Shown: positions 11,126 through 21,501 of the stretch, one piece after another | How positions within the stretch are numbered: position 1 is the first letter of the stretch | Layout of the letters: the number at the start of each line of letters is the position of its first letter | NCBI RefSeq assembly: GCF_022965805.1 | Contig: NC_133110.1 | Span: forward strand, 31,992,790-32,056,789 | DNA: 64,000 nt | Direction: 5' to 3' | Source of the DNA: Primulina eburnea | Lineage: Eukaryota > Streptophyta > Magnoliopsida > Lamiales > Gesneriaceae | The notes under the pieces: model-generated | What the model saw: the letters and a program-made list of their open reading frames with translations, nothing else | What the model was told of the DNA's origin: nothing | Database searches by the model: none | Made by a program: the position numbers and the translations under genes

Positions 11126-11523
11126 TTAATTAAAGGGTAAATTGCTCATAAATCCCCAACACAAACTCAACTTTACCCAAACTCCCTACACCTCAAAACC
11201 TTTCTTTTAACTCCCTAATACATAAAAATGGACAAAAAATACCCTTATTCCTATTTTAAGTTTAATTGATCCTCACGCTTTCAAAATAGAATCAGAGCGA
11301 AAGGTTAATTTAATTCAAATAAAAAATTTATTATTACTAGTAACTAATTGTATGAGAAGGAGAATTTTGAAAAAATTATGAATCCGAACTTCGGTTCGAG
11401 AAAATTAATTTACAAGGAATATTCCAATATTTTGGAATATAAACAAGTACATCTAACTGTTGTTAGATATTAGAAACAGAAAGGGAAGCTACCGCACCCT
11501 CAGGTAAAATCTCAGGTAAACTT

Positions 11524-11895
11524 ATGATTCAAACAAATAAGTTTTTGGAGATAGTTCCAGATTCCTCTAAGTTCTCTTCAGATCTTAGGGAAATTCAGAA
11601 GACAGTACAAAATTATGGCAACATGCTATATTTTGTACCGCAACGAGTTGAGAAAATTCTTGAAACCCAGGAAGAAATTCTTGGAATATTAAAGGATATT
11701 CAAACAAGAATTCAGAAACTGGAACAACAACCAAGTTCTAGTAGAAGAACTTCAGGAGGTTGGTTACCACCATCTTTTGGTACTGAACCTTTGTTACATC
11801 AACAAGGGGAGCCCAGAGTGGTGCCAAAACCTTTGACTGAAGAAGAAAAGATGCTCAATATAATCAAGTCTGTATCAGAAAAGAAATTCATCTGA
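11524..11895 (+). CDS. Small coiled-coil ORF, virion-associated-protein-like
   Basis: A 123-codon frame starts at ATG 11524. Residues about 40-70 (EKILETQEEILGILKDIQTR) have heptad-like spacing typical of a coiled coil, followed by a Ser/Arg/Pro-rich part. Caulimovirids encode a small tetramerising coiled-coil virion-associated protein upstream of the coat gene, so this role is inferred from position and shape. The stop overlaps the next start in the sequence TGATG at 11893-11897, an arrangement used for reinitiation in this virus family. The frame is intact. No database match was possible. Confidence 0.55.
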   Translation: MIQTNKFLEIVPDSSKFSSDLREIQKTVQNYGNMLYFVPQRVEKILETQEEILGILKDIQTRIQKLEQQPSSSRRTSGGWLPPSFGTEPLLHQQGEPRVVPKPLTEEEKMLNIIKSVSEKKFI

Positions 11896-13324
11896 TGACA
11901 ACCTTAGAAAGGATTGGTTTAGAGGATCTACAAGAGCTTGCGGAATCTTTCGCAAATCTCAAAGTAGTAGATCTAAGGATGAACACAACAGTAGGTGAGA
12001 CACCACCTGCTATAACCTGGTCATCTTCTCAAGAACTACCCATGGAAAGTGTGGGATCTCAGAATGTAAACATGAGAGAATCTCCATCTGATTTCCATAC
12101 TGATGGAGGATCACACCCAGCAGGGACAAGGGCAAGGAGAAATCAAATTCCTTTGCACCAAACACCATATGGGAAAACCTTTTTGGATCCTATACATCCT
12201 TACGGGGTTATGCTATGTATTAGACTTCAAAAACAGAGAAGATCTCATAGATGATTGGACATCTGCTATGAGAATCGCAGCAGGAACACTCGATCTCAAC
12301 AAAGAAGGATTCATTAAACTTTTGGAAATGAGTCTTATGGGATCAGTAAAAATTGCTTGGGACATGACTTCATTAGACATGAAGGAATAAGTCCTAGCTG
12401 GTGAATCTCTTAGTGAGATCGCTGGAAAGATGGCTACCCTATTTAAAGCACACTTCATAGGGGTAGACTATTTCAATGGTCAAGATACAGAGAACAAGAA
12501 GTAATATACTCAAGCTCTATATAGTCTGGAATTACATGACATATGTTTGGTGGATGAATACATTATGTTATTCACTAAATATAGATGGAATTCAGGAGTC
12601 GAAGAAGATATAGTTATGCAGCTTTTCTTCGAAAAATGCCAAGCCCTTGGAGAGAAATGCTCATAAGGGAATACGTACCTGGAAACCCAGATACGTTGGC
12701 AAGAAGAGCCTCTTTTCTTAAAGGAAAGTTGGCAAAATGGTGTCACATGGTAGCATTACAAAAGAATTACAAACGATTAGGGGGTATCAACAAAAGAACT
12801 CATTTGTGTTGTAAAGAGAATGATCTTCCAACAATTATTGGAAGTAAACCACAAAAGCATAAGAGGAAAAGCTTATGACTCATCCTTATGCACGAAGTGG
12901 AAGAAGTTCTTGGAAACCAAGAACTGTTTGGTCTAGACAGAAAGCCAGATCTTATAAATCTGATCAAAGAAGTGGACCATCAAGGAGTAGGATATCATCC
13001 CAAGCATCGAGTACATCTCGAAGCACATGAAGAACACCTACGAAGAAAACTTTCAGAAGAGCTCATACTCGAACAAATGAAAGTTTCAAGGATTGTAATT
13101 GCTGGACATGTGGAGCAAGAGGTCATATCTCGACCAACTGTCCAGAAAATGACAAAAGAGGTATTAAACGCTTCGATCTGACCCCGGATATTGAGGAAGC
13201 AGTTTACTACCAAGATCTTATTCAAGTATACCGATTTGAGGATATTGCCTCAGATGAAAGTATATATGAAGAAGAAGTCTTAAGTCAGGAAGAATCTGAT
13301 GGAACAGAATCGGAATCTGACTGA
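11895..13324 (+). pseudogene. Pararetroviral coat-protein region, broken
   Basis: The frame opens at ATG 11895, overlapping the preceding stop. It shifts near 12190-12250, then carries stops at 12388 and 12502 and further shifts around 12640-12900. The central part reads as a caulimovirid capsid core. A CCHC knuckle, CWTCGARGHISTNC, at 13101-13142 is the RNA-binding box typical of the capsid C-terminus. The tail is acidic and Ser/Glu-rich, as in this family. The stop at 13322-13324 overlaps the movement-protein start. The region is clearly non-functional as it stands. Confidence 0.75.
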
Positions 13325-14519
13325 AGACGAGGTGTTTCGACACGAAACACACGAAGACCTGTCTAGATTTTTCAGCCAGACTACAATATCTCATAACATG
13401 GTTCAAAGAATCATGAGAGAAAATCCGAGTCTACAGAGATATCAAGGTTTCTCTGCAGGACAGGTAGAAAAATTCTTAGGAAGTCTTGGCCTAAGAAACA
13501 GAAAGCATCATTTAATCTATAAAGTTTCTAGAAGGGAAATGGCAATCCCGATGGAACTTACAGGAAATAGAATGGAGATGCAGTTATTTCCTTCCGAAGA
13601 AATTAAGGAGGAATTACAAAAACTCGAGATAGAGGTAGCAAGGACCATGTCCTGGATTCATATCGGAGCAATCCAGATTATGATAAAGGCTACTTTCAAA
13701 GAGGGAATAGATTCACCTATTGATATTGCTATATGTGATAAAAGAATGGGGAATCTACAAGATTCAGTACTGGGAACAATCTCAGGAAATCTCTGTGCAG
13801 GAAAGATTGTAGGAGTAATCTATCCAAGGATAGCCTACAACCTGGCAGATCGAGATTTCAGCCGAGCCTTGACATTACATCAGAACTTCAAAAAAAAAAG
13901 GTTGATGAAAGAAGGTAATAGACCATATTCTATTACCTATCAAATTTCATATTCTCTATCTAATACACATCATTCTGAACTGTTTATTGAAATCCCTGAA
14001 ATATTTGGAAAAGTGGCTCAGGCAGTTTATCCAGAACGAGTTGAGTTTCCTTTAATACAGGAAACAGATATCCAAATACAAGACAAACCGATTCTACAAA
14101 GGAATCAAAGTCTTAGATTGGAATCAAGAAAACTATCTTTTCAGGGAGATAGAACAACAAGTTACAGGTGGGGAAAAATTCCTGTCGTATAAACCCAACA
14201 AGAGCCAAAAAGTTTTTCTACAATGGGAAAACTTAGATGCCCAGAAGGTTGGAAGGAAGTAGAAATAGTATTTGACATTACAAAACAAAGGAATCAATTT
14301 CCTTGTAATTCAATATACTATTTGGAATAACCGATGATAGGAACTTACCAAAGACTGATTAATATCGGAGAATTGGAGGTTCACATTAAAGGAATTCCAG
14401 GGAAAAAATCAGATCGACTGATTCTTGGACTAGAGTTTCTTGAGGAACACAAACCTTGGAAACGTCTAAAGTATGGAATGAAGTTTATGGCAGAGGATAA
14501 AATATGGAAAATCCAATGA
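13299..14519 (+). pseudogene. Pararetroviral 30K-type movement protein, broken
   Basis: The frame starts at ATG 13299, inside the end of the coat region, and is open to 14192. After stops at 14190 and 14327 the same frame continues to 14519. Residues about 110-175 hold the movement-protein core, with SWIHIGAIQIMIKATF followed by a conserved Asp region (IDSPIDIAICDKR). In caulimovirids this protein builds tubules through plasmodesmata. The stop at 14517-14519 overlaps the next ATG as ATGA. The 30K family call rests on the core motif and position. Confidence 0.7.
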
Positions 14520-16536
14520 CCACAAGTCCATTTTCCATATACATTCCAGTAGGAATGTTGTATGAACAATATAACACAGAATACTTTGCTACTTATATTG
14601 ATTCAGGTGCTGGAATATGTACAGCAAAACGAGGAGTTTTTCCAAACAATTTGGAAGAAGAATTACCCAAGATTGCTGGAAGAGATTTTTCCAGACGAAT
14701 CTTAATTCTATGTAAAGGAATTAAGATGACTGAAATTATGATTGAAGGTGCTGGACAAACACCTTTGTACAAGGTAAAGACACCACCAATTTATTTTCAT
14801 GATACATGAGCTGACATATTGTTAGGAAATAATTTCCTACAGATGTTCAAGTCACATACTCAAGAAAATGAGACTAAAATATTAGTGTTCACAACACCTT
14901 GTGATCACAAAATCATAGTCCAGAGACTACGAGAAGCATTTTATAGAAAATTGCCGATCCAATTTCGCAGCAAGCGTGGTGATTCAGGACAACTTTTGAA
15001 CCCAAAAATGAAGGATTCTAGACGGTTTGGAGAAACAATGCTCCGGTTAAGAGCAGATCAAGTACTCCAACCAGAAGATATAGAATGCCTTAAGATAACT
15101 CTACTAACAAATAAAGTAGAGTTCGAATCTAAGGTATCATTGGAAGATGTCAAGAAGAGGATCAAATAAAATTACAATGAAGATCCCTTGGCATGGTGGG
15201 ACAGAAATCAACTCAAAGCTTGCCTTAATATTAAGGAAGGCAAAAATATGAATTTGTCCGTTGCAAGCCTATCCCAATGAATATCATTGATCAAAGGGAT
15301 ATGCAGATTATAATCAAGGAACATTTAGACCTTGGTTTAATCAAAGCAGGTATGTCACCATATAGCAGTCCAGGTTTCCTGGTAAGAAACCATGGTGAGA
15401 TAAAACGAGGAAAACCCAGATTGGTTACTAATTATCAAGAAAATAATAAAATTCTGGAGTTTGATGGGTATTTTATACCAAGCAGAGAACATCTAATTAG
15501 TTGCATACGCAATGCAAAGATACTCTCTAAATTTGATTGTAAGTCCGGATTTTATCAGATTCGGATGGAGGAAGGAAGCAATAAATTAACAGCTTTCTCC
15601 ACACCTCAAGGACATTATATTTGGGAAGTGTTACCAATGGGACTGGCTAATTCACCCCAGATATTTCAAAGGAAAATGGATAATCTTTTTAAAGATTATT
15701 TAGTTATGTTTGTTTATATTGATGATGTTCTAATAGCATCTAAAGATATGAATGAACATGTTAAGCATTTGGAGATTTTCTCTAATGTTTGTAAGAAAGA
15801 CGGACTGGTTTTATCTGAAAAGAAAGCAGTCATTGCTATAAGAAAGATTGAATTCCTCAGAATTGAAATCGATGAGTCAGGAATAATTCTGCAAGACCAC
15901 ATAGTTGAAAAGGTGCAGAATTTTCCAGAAAGTCTCAAAGACAAGAAACAACTTCAAAGTTTTTTAGGATTTGTTAATTTTGCTGGGATGTTTATCAAAA
16001 ACCTAGCAAAACACAGGAAGGTGTTCAGTCCATTATTGAAAAAAGATGCAAGATTTATATGGACAAAAGAACACACAGAATGACTTATCCATTTAAAGAA
16101 GGTTTGTAAAAATTTTCCAAAAATAGTTATTCCTCAAGACGAAGATGATCTGGTATTATATACCGATGCAAGTGATCATTGGTGGGCAGCAGTGCTTACT
16201 AAGCGCACACCAGATGGAGAACAACCATGTAGATATCGTAGTGGGTTATTCTCAGATGCAGAAGTCATCAGATGGCATATCAACGAGAAAAAATTTTATG
16301 CAGTTAAAAGGGCTTTTGAAAAATGGCCATTATTCTTACTTGCAAAGAAATTCACTTTGAAAGTTGATAAAACACAGGTGAAAGCTCTCTTAAGGAATAG
16401 AATTGAATCTAAACCTGAGAAAGCCAGATTATTAAGATGGCAATCATTATGTCAGAATTATATTTTTGATATTATAATAATAAATTCTCATGAAAATATT
16501 CTTGCAGATTTTTTGAGAAGATATGGACGTCATTGA
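14516..16536 (+). pseudogene. pol: Pararetroviral protease-RT-RNase H, broken
   Basis: ATG 14516 overlaps the preceding stop. An aspartic protease motif, YIDSGAG, lies near 14594-14614. RT begins near 15260 with the catalytic YIDD at 15715-15726 and the text MGLANSPQIFQ before it. RNase H follows, with its first catalytic Asp in YTDASDHWWA near 16164. Breaks are stops at 14807, 15167 and 16081 and a frameshift between 15170 and 15277. There is no integrase. The end overlaps the start of the next ORF by 14 bases. The enzyme would copy pregenomic RNA to DNA, but this copy is inactive. Confidence 0.85.
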
Positions 16537-17869
16537 CATTGATGCTATTATCAAGATGCAGAGACATATGAGGGAACACCTTGAAATGCTTCAAACCGAG
16601 TTCAACAAGTTGGCTGTTAACGCAGAAGTTGCGGGAAGGCTACAACAAGCTGATAAGAGAATTGTCTCTGATCGAATTATAGGTTGTTTGCAGGCATATA
16701 CTCAGTTATGGTCTGTAATGCAAAGGCCTATCCTCCAAGGCATTGAGAAGCCATTGGTTTCCCAAATGGAGAGTTTTCGAGTACAAGACTCTATACCTGT
16801 AGCGGGGGATTCAAATACCCCTTGCACAAGTGTTAAGTCGGAATCATCACCAGATGAGTCGGCTGAAACAAAAATTGAGACTCCTGGTCCTTATCTTGAG
16901 TCATCAAGTCAACTCTTCACCTCGAGGATGGAAGAGGGAGAGATCAACCTTAGGCCTCGTACTGACAAAGGCAAATCTAAGGTAGGTATTAATGAAGTTG
17001 CAATTTCTCCATTTCAGGTTTACCAACAGAACTGGGAGAAATTAAAAACAAGAATTGGCATTAACCCAGCCATCAATAGGGTTGATGTTTCAGGGATATA
17101 TCCTAGGGTATGGATGAAACCTAATTCCTATCATAAGGAGGTCAAAGCTTGGTATGAATTCGGGTCTCTTGTCTCAGTTTATACTACATCACCCAGCTTT
17201 CCGGAAATCTCAGGTTTACCAAAGTGGATCCAGGAAGCTGTTCACGAGACTTGGGCGAATAATGATTATTTGTCTAGAGGAGATGTTTTGGAGCTATACT
17301 TTTTCAGTGCAGCACCAGAACCAGCAGGGAAAGGTTCTCACGAAGCCTTTCATTTCATCAAGTTAAGGAGGCCATATTCAAATATTCAAAAATTTATCAA
17401 GGATCCTCCAACAGAAGAAACACCCCTGGTTGCTTCAATTACTGAAGATGATATTTCTACCAGAAGAGCTTGGGGTTTATGGGTCTGTCTCACTGAGATG
17501 GACAAAGTCAAGTTTCCGTTCAAATTTTATAATCATTCAGTGAACGGATCATTCCTGTTAAATACCATGACAGGAAAAACAACAAGTTTTGCAGAAGATT
17601 TATTCGAGAAAAAGAGAAATCTTTTGTGGAACAGCAAGCTGCCGGCCAGTAAAGAAACTCGCCGAAAATTCTGTAACATGGCACACATAGGAAGATGGTC
17701 AGAAAACATCTGCCTTGAATGCCAAAACCAGAAGGAACCTGAATTCGGTAAAGGATTCAAACCGAGATCTGATCGGAAACACTTTACCGACACAAGCACA
17801 AGTGGGGATGGACCACATTCACGTTTTCCTCGAGGACACCGAAAGCCAAAGATTCCTCGACAAAATTGA
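16523..17869 (+). CDS. 448-aa C-terminal pararetroviral ORF, intact
   Basis: Position after pol matches the transactivator/inclusion-body gene of caulimoviruses or the P4 protein of tungrovirus; I cannot assign it by motif with certainty. Residues 1-75 are helical (MQRHMREHLEMLQTEF), residues 80-150 are Ser/Pro/Glu-rich, and residues 160-380 form a Trp/Tyr-rich folded domain (QVYQQNWEKLKTRIGI onward). The tail has a Cys pair (ENICLECQNQ) and becomes basic. Unlike every other long viral frame here, it has no stop or shift across 448 codons. It starts at ATG 16523 inside the end of pol. Confidence 0.6.
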   Translation: MDVIDIDAIIKMQRHMREHLEMLQTEFNKLAVNAEVAGRLQQADKRIVSDRIIGCLQAYTQLWSVMQRPILQGIEKPLVSQMESFRVQDSIPVAGDSNTPCTSVKSESSPDESAETKIETPGPYLESSSQLFTSRMEEGEINLRPRTDKGKSKVGINEVAISPFQVYQQNWEKLKTRIGINPAINRVDVSGIYPRVWMKPNSYHKEVKAWYEFGSLVSVYTTSPSFPEISGLPKWIQEAVHETWANNDYLSRGDVLELYFFSAAPEPAGKGSHEAFHFIKLRRPYSNIQKFIKDPPTEETPLVASITEDDISTRRAWGLWVCLTEMDKVKFPFKFYNHSVNGSFLLNTMTGKTTSFAEDLFEKKRNLLWNSKLPASKETRRKFCNMAHIGRWSENICLECQNQKEPEFGKGFKPRSDRKHFTDTSTSGDGPHSRFPRGHRKPKIPRQN

Positions 17870-18127
17870 ATGTGGACATGTGACTAGTCCACTAACAAAA
17901 AGAAAACCCACCATGTGAGTGGAAGGACATGACACCAATAATCGGTGGAAAAGAATACAAGGACCACTAACAATAAGTGGTAAAAGACAAAAGGACATTG
18001 GATACTATATCTTTAAAAAAGACTAAAAGAATCCAATGAATAAAAGCCAAATAACCGGTCCCGAAATTTTCATCTATAAATAAAGACAGATTGGAACCAG
18101 TTAAACACACCGAAATCAAAACTAAAG
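17870..18127 (+). promoter_or_regulatory. Viral intergenic region with TATA box
   Basis: A 258-bp gap between viral ORFs. A TATA-like CTATAAATAAA lies at 18074-18084, some 45-50 bp before the ATG of the small ORF at 18128. The repeated CCACTAACAA motif at about 17888 and 17963 may be part of an upstream promoter. This could drive a subgenomic RNA, by analogy with the 19S promoter of caulimoviruses. Confidence 0.35.
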
Positions 18128-18325
18128 ATGTACCGTGTATATCTGAAAGTCTTGAAAAGAAGGATCAATTACAAGAGAAAGGAGGCGGATGCTCTTAAAT
18201 GGCTAGTACAACGTTTCCAGGAAAAAAGAGACGAAATTACCGCAGATATCTTGTATACTCATCGTCAATGGTATCTCAAGGAGATAAAAGAAGATGAGAA
18301 GATAACTTCTAGATTAATAATCTAG
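18128..18325 (+). CDS. Small basic viral ORF, 65 aa
   Basis: ATG 18128 opens a 65-codon frame that is Lys/Arg-rich and predicted helical (VLKRRINYKRKEADALKWL). It lies between two TATA boxes, at 18074 and 18433. I do not recognise it. It could be a small viral protein of its own or a leader ORF upstream of the pregenomic promoter. Confidence 0.35.
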   Translation: MYRVYLKVLKRRINYKRKEADALKWLVQRFQEKRDEITADILYTHRQWYLKEIKEDEKITSRLII

Positions 18326-18432
18326 AAAAAGACAGGTCATGAAGGGACCACTCAACCACTATATGGTCCCCAAGCAAGCTGTAAAGGCTGATGAAGATTT
18401 GAAGTCCGAGTTTCAAGTCCGAAGAAGCCTTC

Positions 18433-18440
18433 TATAAATA
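18433..18440 (+). promoter_or_regulatory. Pregenomic-type TATA box
   Basis: TATAAATA lies about 160 bp upstream of overlapping AATAAA signals. In caulimovirids the pregenomic RNA starts about 30 bp after such a TATA, and the poly(A) signal sits roughly 150-200 bp downstream within the terminal redundancy. The spacing here fits. Confidence 0.5.
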
Positions 18441-18593
18441 AAGGAGCAGAAGGAAGATGAAGGCATCGATCAACCTCTTCATTTTTCTTCAAATCATTTG
18501 TAATATTTTCTCTTTCAAGTTTATGTGTGTGGTGAGTTCAACTACTGTTAGTAGCTAAACAAGTTTCTCCTCCTCTACAGGAGATTACTATGT

Positions 18594-18603
18594 AATAAAT
18601 AAA
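18594..18603 (+). terminator. Viral polyadenylation signal
   Basis: AATAAATAAA gives two overlapping AATAAA hexamers, with a third near 18619. Spacing to the TATA at 18433 supports a role in pregenomic RNA 3' processing. Confidence 0.5.
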
Positions 18604-18976
18604 TGTTTGTGTTTGAATAAAAAGATCTTTGCTCTTAACCCCTCTCATGTATTATTTTCAAAATTTTATATTTTACTGTACATTCTAAGGTAGGAAACGA
18701 ATTAGAGTTGTGCCAAGTTCTGCTGAAGGAATCTGCTTAGTAACCATCGGTTGCGATCGCGTGGTTGGACTGTGAGAAGCAGTTCGTAAAATACGGTGGA
18801 TATAACCCGGTGGTACTCCGGTCAAAGAGGTAAAATATTTAATTTATTTTCGGAAGCATGATGTACCATTATTTACAAAAGAAAAATCAATTATTCAAAA
18901 TAAAGATATAAGGGTAAATTTGAAAAATTAAAAGAAATGGGGAGTTGAAACAAAGTTTTAGTGAGGTAGGAAGTAA

Positions 18977-19158
18977 GGCAAAAACTTGTGTGAGACGGTC
19001 TCACGGGTCATATTTTGTGAGACGGATCTTTATTTGGGTAACCCATGAAAAAGTATTACTTTTTATGCAAAAAGTATTACTTTTTGTTCTGAATATGAGT
19101 AGGATTGACCCGTCTCACAGATTGAGATCCGTGAGACGGTCTCACATGAGATCTACTC
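18977..19158 (-). mobile_element. MITE of the GAGACGGTCTCAC family, copy 1
   Basis: 182 bp with terminal inverted repeats built on TGTGAGACGGTCTCAC, flanked by a perfect 9-bp direct repeat AGGAAGTAA (18968-18976 and 19159-19167). It has inserted into the right arm of the larger Mutator-like MITE. Three more copies are at 25034, 25480 and 37507. This copy lies in the opposite orientation to those three. Confidence 0.9.
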
Positions 19159-19476
19159 AGGAAGTAAAGAGAAAGTTAAGAATGAGTATAGAGATTTTTT
19201 GACAAGTCCCTTAATTAAACATGTAAAAATTATGAATAATAAATAATAACCCGCTGAAACATGCAATAAATGGACAAAAACTCCAAAAAAATAAATCATG
19301 AACATGAAAAAATAATAATTAAGAGGATTCAGAATGCCAGATTTTGATATAATTTCATATTTATGATTAATTTTTTTTTTATAAAAATTAAAATATGTTA
19401 ATATATGGCTCGTTGCTTTGGAGTTTGAATTCCATATCGTTGATGGGATCGATAGATTGTGCAATCACTTGAGGAA

Positions 19477-21501
19477 ATGTTGAATCTTTGCCCACCAAAA
19501 ATTAAACCCATTTTCCGGCAAATCTCCTTTCCGGCGTTCGTATCATCTGCCGCCGCACTGGCGTATCCTTCGCCACCGTCATCACCTTACCTATCAAATA
19601 TAGCCACTTCAATACTCAATTCCAGGACCCCAAAACAAGCGCTCGAACTCTTTGACGCGGCCTCCAGAACCATCAATCCAGCGAGGACTCTGAAACTCCA
19701 CTCAGCCATTATCCATTTCTTGACCGACGCGAAACTGTATGTGAAGGCCAGATGTTTGATAAAAGACCTCATTGAGATTTTAAGAACAAACCGGAAGCCT
19801 CATAAAGTGTGTTCTTCGATTTTCAAGGCACTTGATCAGAGTCGGACTTCGGAGAACAATTTTAATGTGTTTGGAGTGTTGATAGTTGCTTTATGCGAAA
19901 AGGGTTTTGTTGATGAAGGGTATTGGGTGTACCGCAGGTTGGGCAAGCTGCCTGCTGTTCAAGTTTGTAATGCACTTTTGAATGGGATTCTGAAAACGGG
20001 CCGGGTAGAGTTCATGTGGTATGTCTATGGAGACATGGTTCTGAAAGGTGCATCCCCGAGTGAGGTGACTTATGGTATACTAATCGATGCTTCTCGTGAT
20101 CGAGGGGATGTTGCGAAAGCCAAAGAGTTGTTCGATGAGATGATCCAAAAAGGGTTGAAGCCAACGGTTGTGAATTACACTACACTTATACACTGCCTAT
20201 CTTTGGAGAATAAGATTTCTGAAGCAGAAAACTTTTTTCGGAGGATGCGAGAAGTTGATATTGATCCTAATGTGTACACTTACAATACTATAATGGATGG
20301 ATATGCTAAGATGGTAAATGTTCAGAAAGTCCTTAAACTATATCACGAGATGCTAGATTATAAAGTTCTGCCGAATTTTGTCACCTATTGCATCATAATT
20401 GATTTATTTGCCAAAATGGGAGAACTGGTGGCTTTTAGTAGCTATTTTGTGCATATGGTGAAACTAAACGTTGTTCCTAATGTGTATATATATAACTGTA
20501 TGATGGATGGATTCTGTAACGCTGGTGATCTATCTTCTGCTGAGGACATGTATCTGGAGATGGAGAAATTCGGTATTTCTCCGGATGTTTTTACGTGGGG
20601 TATACTTATTAAGGGCTACTGTGGAATTGGTAAAGTTCAAGATGCAGAGCATGTGTTTTGGAAGATGAAAAATGCAGGACTAATCGCAAATTCTGTGGTG
20701 TATAATACATTAATTGATGGATATTGTAAGAACGGAAACATGGAGAAAGCTCTGGAGATTTGTTCTCACATGGTGGCGAATAATTTGCAGCTGGATATAG
20801 TTACTTTCTGTACACTAATAGATGGATACTGCAAAGTAGGAAAGATGGATGCCGCCATGGGACTTTATTCCGAAATGGCAATCAAAGGTTACAAGCCCGA
20901 TGTGGTTGCATACACTAGTTTGATTGATGGGCACTTCAAAGTTGGTAACAAAGATGCAGCTCTTAGACTGCACAAAGAAATGATAGAGTCTGGAATTGCT
21001 TCCAATGTCTTTACAGTTAGTTGTTTGATTGATGGGATGTGCAAACATGGTAGGATCAATGATGCAATCAAGATTTTCTTGGAACAATCTACAGCTGGAT
21101 TCGGTGAAGAAATAGGCCAGTTTGGCAACGATAATATACGCCATAGTTCCCCAAATAATGTCATGTATTCTGCCTTGATCAATGGTTTGTGCACAGATGG
21201 TCGGATTTTTAAGGCCAGCAAGTTTTTTTCTCATCTGCGAAGAAGTGGGTTACGACCAGAAATCTCTGATTATGCTGTTATTATAAAGGGGCATTCTGTA
21301 TCCAAACACATGTTTGATGTTATGATGCTGCAAGCAGACATGCTAAAGTTGGGCATGCTGCCAAATGCATTCTTATACAAGTTACTGAATAGGTGTTATC
21401 AGGGTATGGATGATTTTGCATCCGCCCTGAAGTGTCGTTATGAATTATCAAATTCTGGCCTGGATCCCACAAACGAATATGTTTTCCTTCACGTTTTGTG
21501 A
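19477..21501 (+). CDS. P-class pentatricopeptide repeat protein, 674 aa
   Basis: PPR proteins bind single RNA strands in mitochondria or chloroplasts and guide processing, stabilisation or translation. I chose ATG 19477 because an in-frame stop lies at 19453 and no earlier ATG is in frame. The N-terminal 50 residues are Ser/Pro/Ala-rich with few acids, like an organelle transit peptide. From about residue 165 there are 14 consecutive 35-residue PPR motifs, for example VVNYTTLIHCLSLENKISEA and VFTWGILIKGYCGIGKVQDA; a weaker motif precedes them. There is no E or DYW tail, so it is P-class and probably not an editing factor. The gene has no intron and no break. It recalls the Arabidopsis At5g61400 type, but that is from memory. 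It converges with the Mpo1-like gene. Confidence 0.93.
   Translation: MLNLCPPKIKPIFRQISFPAFVSSAAALAYPSPPSSPYLSNIATSILNSRTPKQALELFDAASRTINPARTLKLHSAIIHFLTDAKLYVKARCLIKDLIEILRTNRKPHKVCSSIFKALDQSRTSENNFNVFGVLIVALCEKGFVDEGYWVYRRLGKLPAVQVCNALLNGILKTGRVEFMWYVYGDMVLKGASPSEVTYGILIDASRDRGDVAKAKELFDEMIQKGLKPTVVNYTTLIHCLSLENKISEAENFFRRMREVDIDPNVYTYNTIMDGYAKMVNVQKVLKLYHEMLDYKVLPNFVTYCIIIDLFAKMGELVAFSSYFVHMVKLNVVPNVYIYNCMMDGFCNAGDLSSAEDMYLEMEKFGISPDVFTWGILIKGYCGIGKVQDAEHVFWKMKNAGLIANSVVYNTLIDGYCKNGNMEKALEICSHMVANNLQLDIVTFCTLIDGYCKVGKMDAAMGLYSEMAIKGYKPDVVAYTSLIDGHFKVGNKDAALRLHKEMIESGIASNVFTVSCLIDGMCKHGRINDAIKIFLEQSTAGFGEEIGQFGNDNIRHSSPNNVMYSALINGLCTDGRIFKASKFFSHLRRSGLRPEISDYAVIIKGHSVSKHMFDVMMLQADMLKLGMLPNAFLYKLLNRCYQGMDDFASALKCRYELSNSGLDPTNEYVFLHVL

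Larger units (their letters stand above)
11290..18880 (+). mobile_element. Endogenous pararetrovirus (Caulimoviridae), degenerate
   Basis: About 7.5 kb in one orientation. In order it holds a small coiled-coil ORF, a coat-protein region ending in a zinc knuckle, a 30K-type movement protein, a protease-RT-RNase H ORF, a 448-codon ORF, a small ORF, a TATA box and a polyadenylation signal. There is no integrase, as expected for pararetroviruses. The coat-before-movement order with a separate pol and a downstream ORF resembles cavemo- and solendoviruses, a tentative placement. Most frames carry stops or shifts, so the copy is not an intact genome. I found no tRNA-Met primer site in the retained sequence. 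The exact ends are uncertain because the flanks are inside a MITE. Confidence 0.85.
11135..19210. mobile_element. Mutator-like MITE interrupted by a pararetrovirus
   Basis: The first 140 bp (11135-11275) and the last stretch (about 18890-19210) are inverted copies of each other. Landmarks are GGG at the tips, CTCAACTTT-like text, AAACTCCCTACACCTCAAAACCT and TACCCTTAT; the right arm carries a later MITE insertion. A perfect 9-bp direct repeat, TTAATTAAA, flanks it at 11126-11134 and 19211-19219. Nine bases is the Mutator signature. Without the viral insert and the inner MITE the host element would be only a few hundred bp. Because TTAATTAA is itself palindromic, part of it could belong to the inverted repeat, but the direct match is better than the inverted one. 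Confidence 0.65.

Noticed and set aside
11290..11523. A tRNA-Met primer site at the start of the viral block.
   Set aside because: I searched by eye for TGGTATCAGAGC and found no match here or near 18600-18880.
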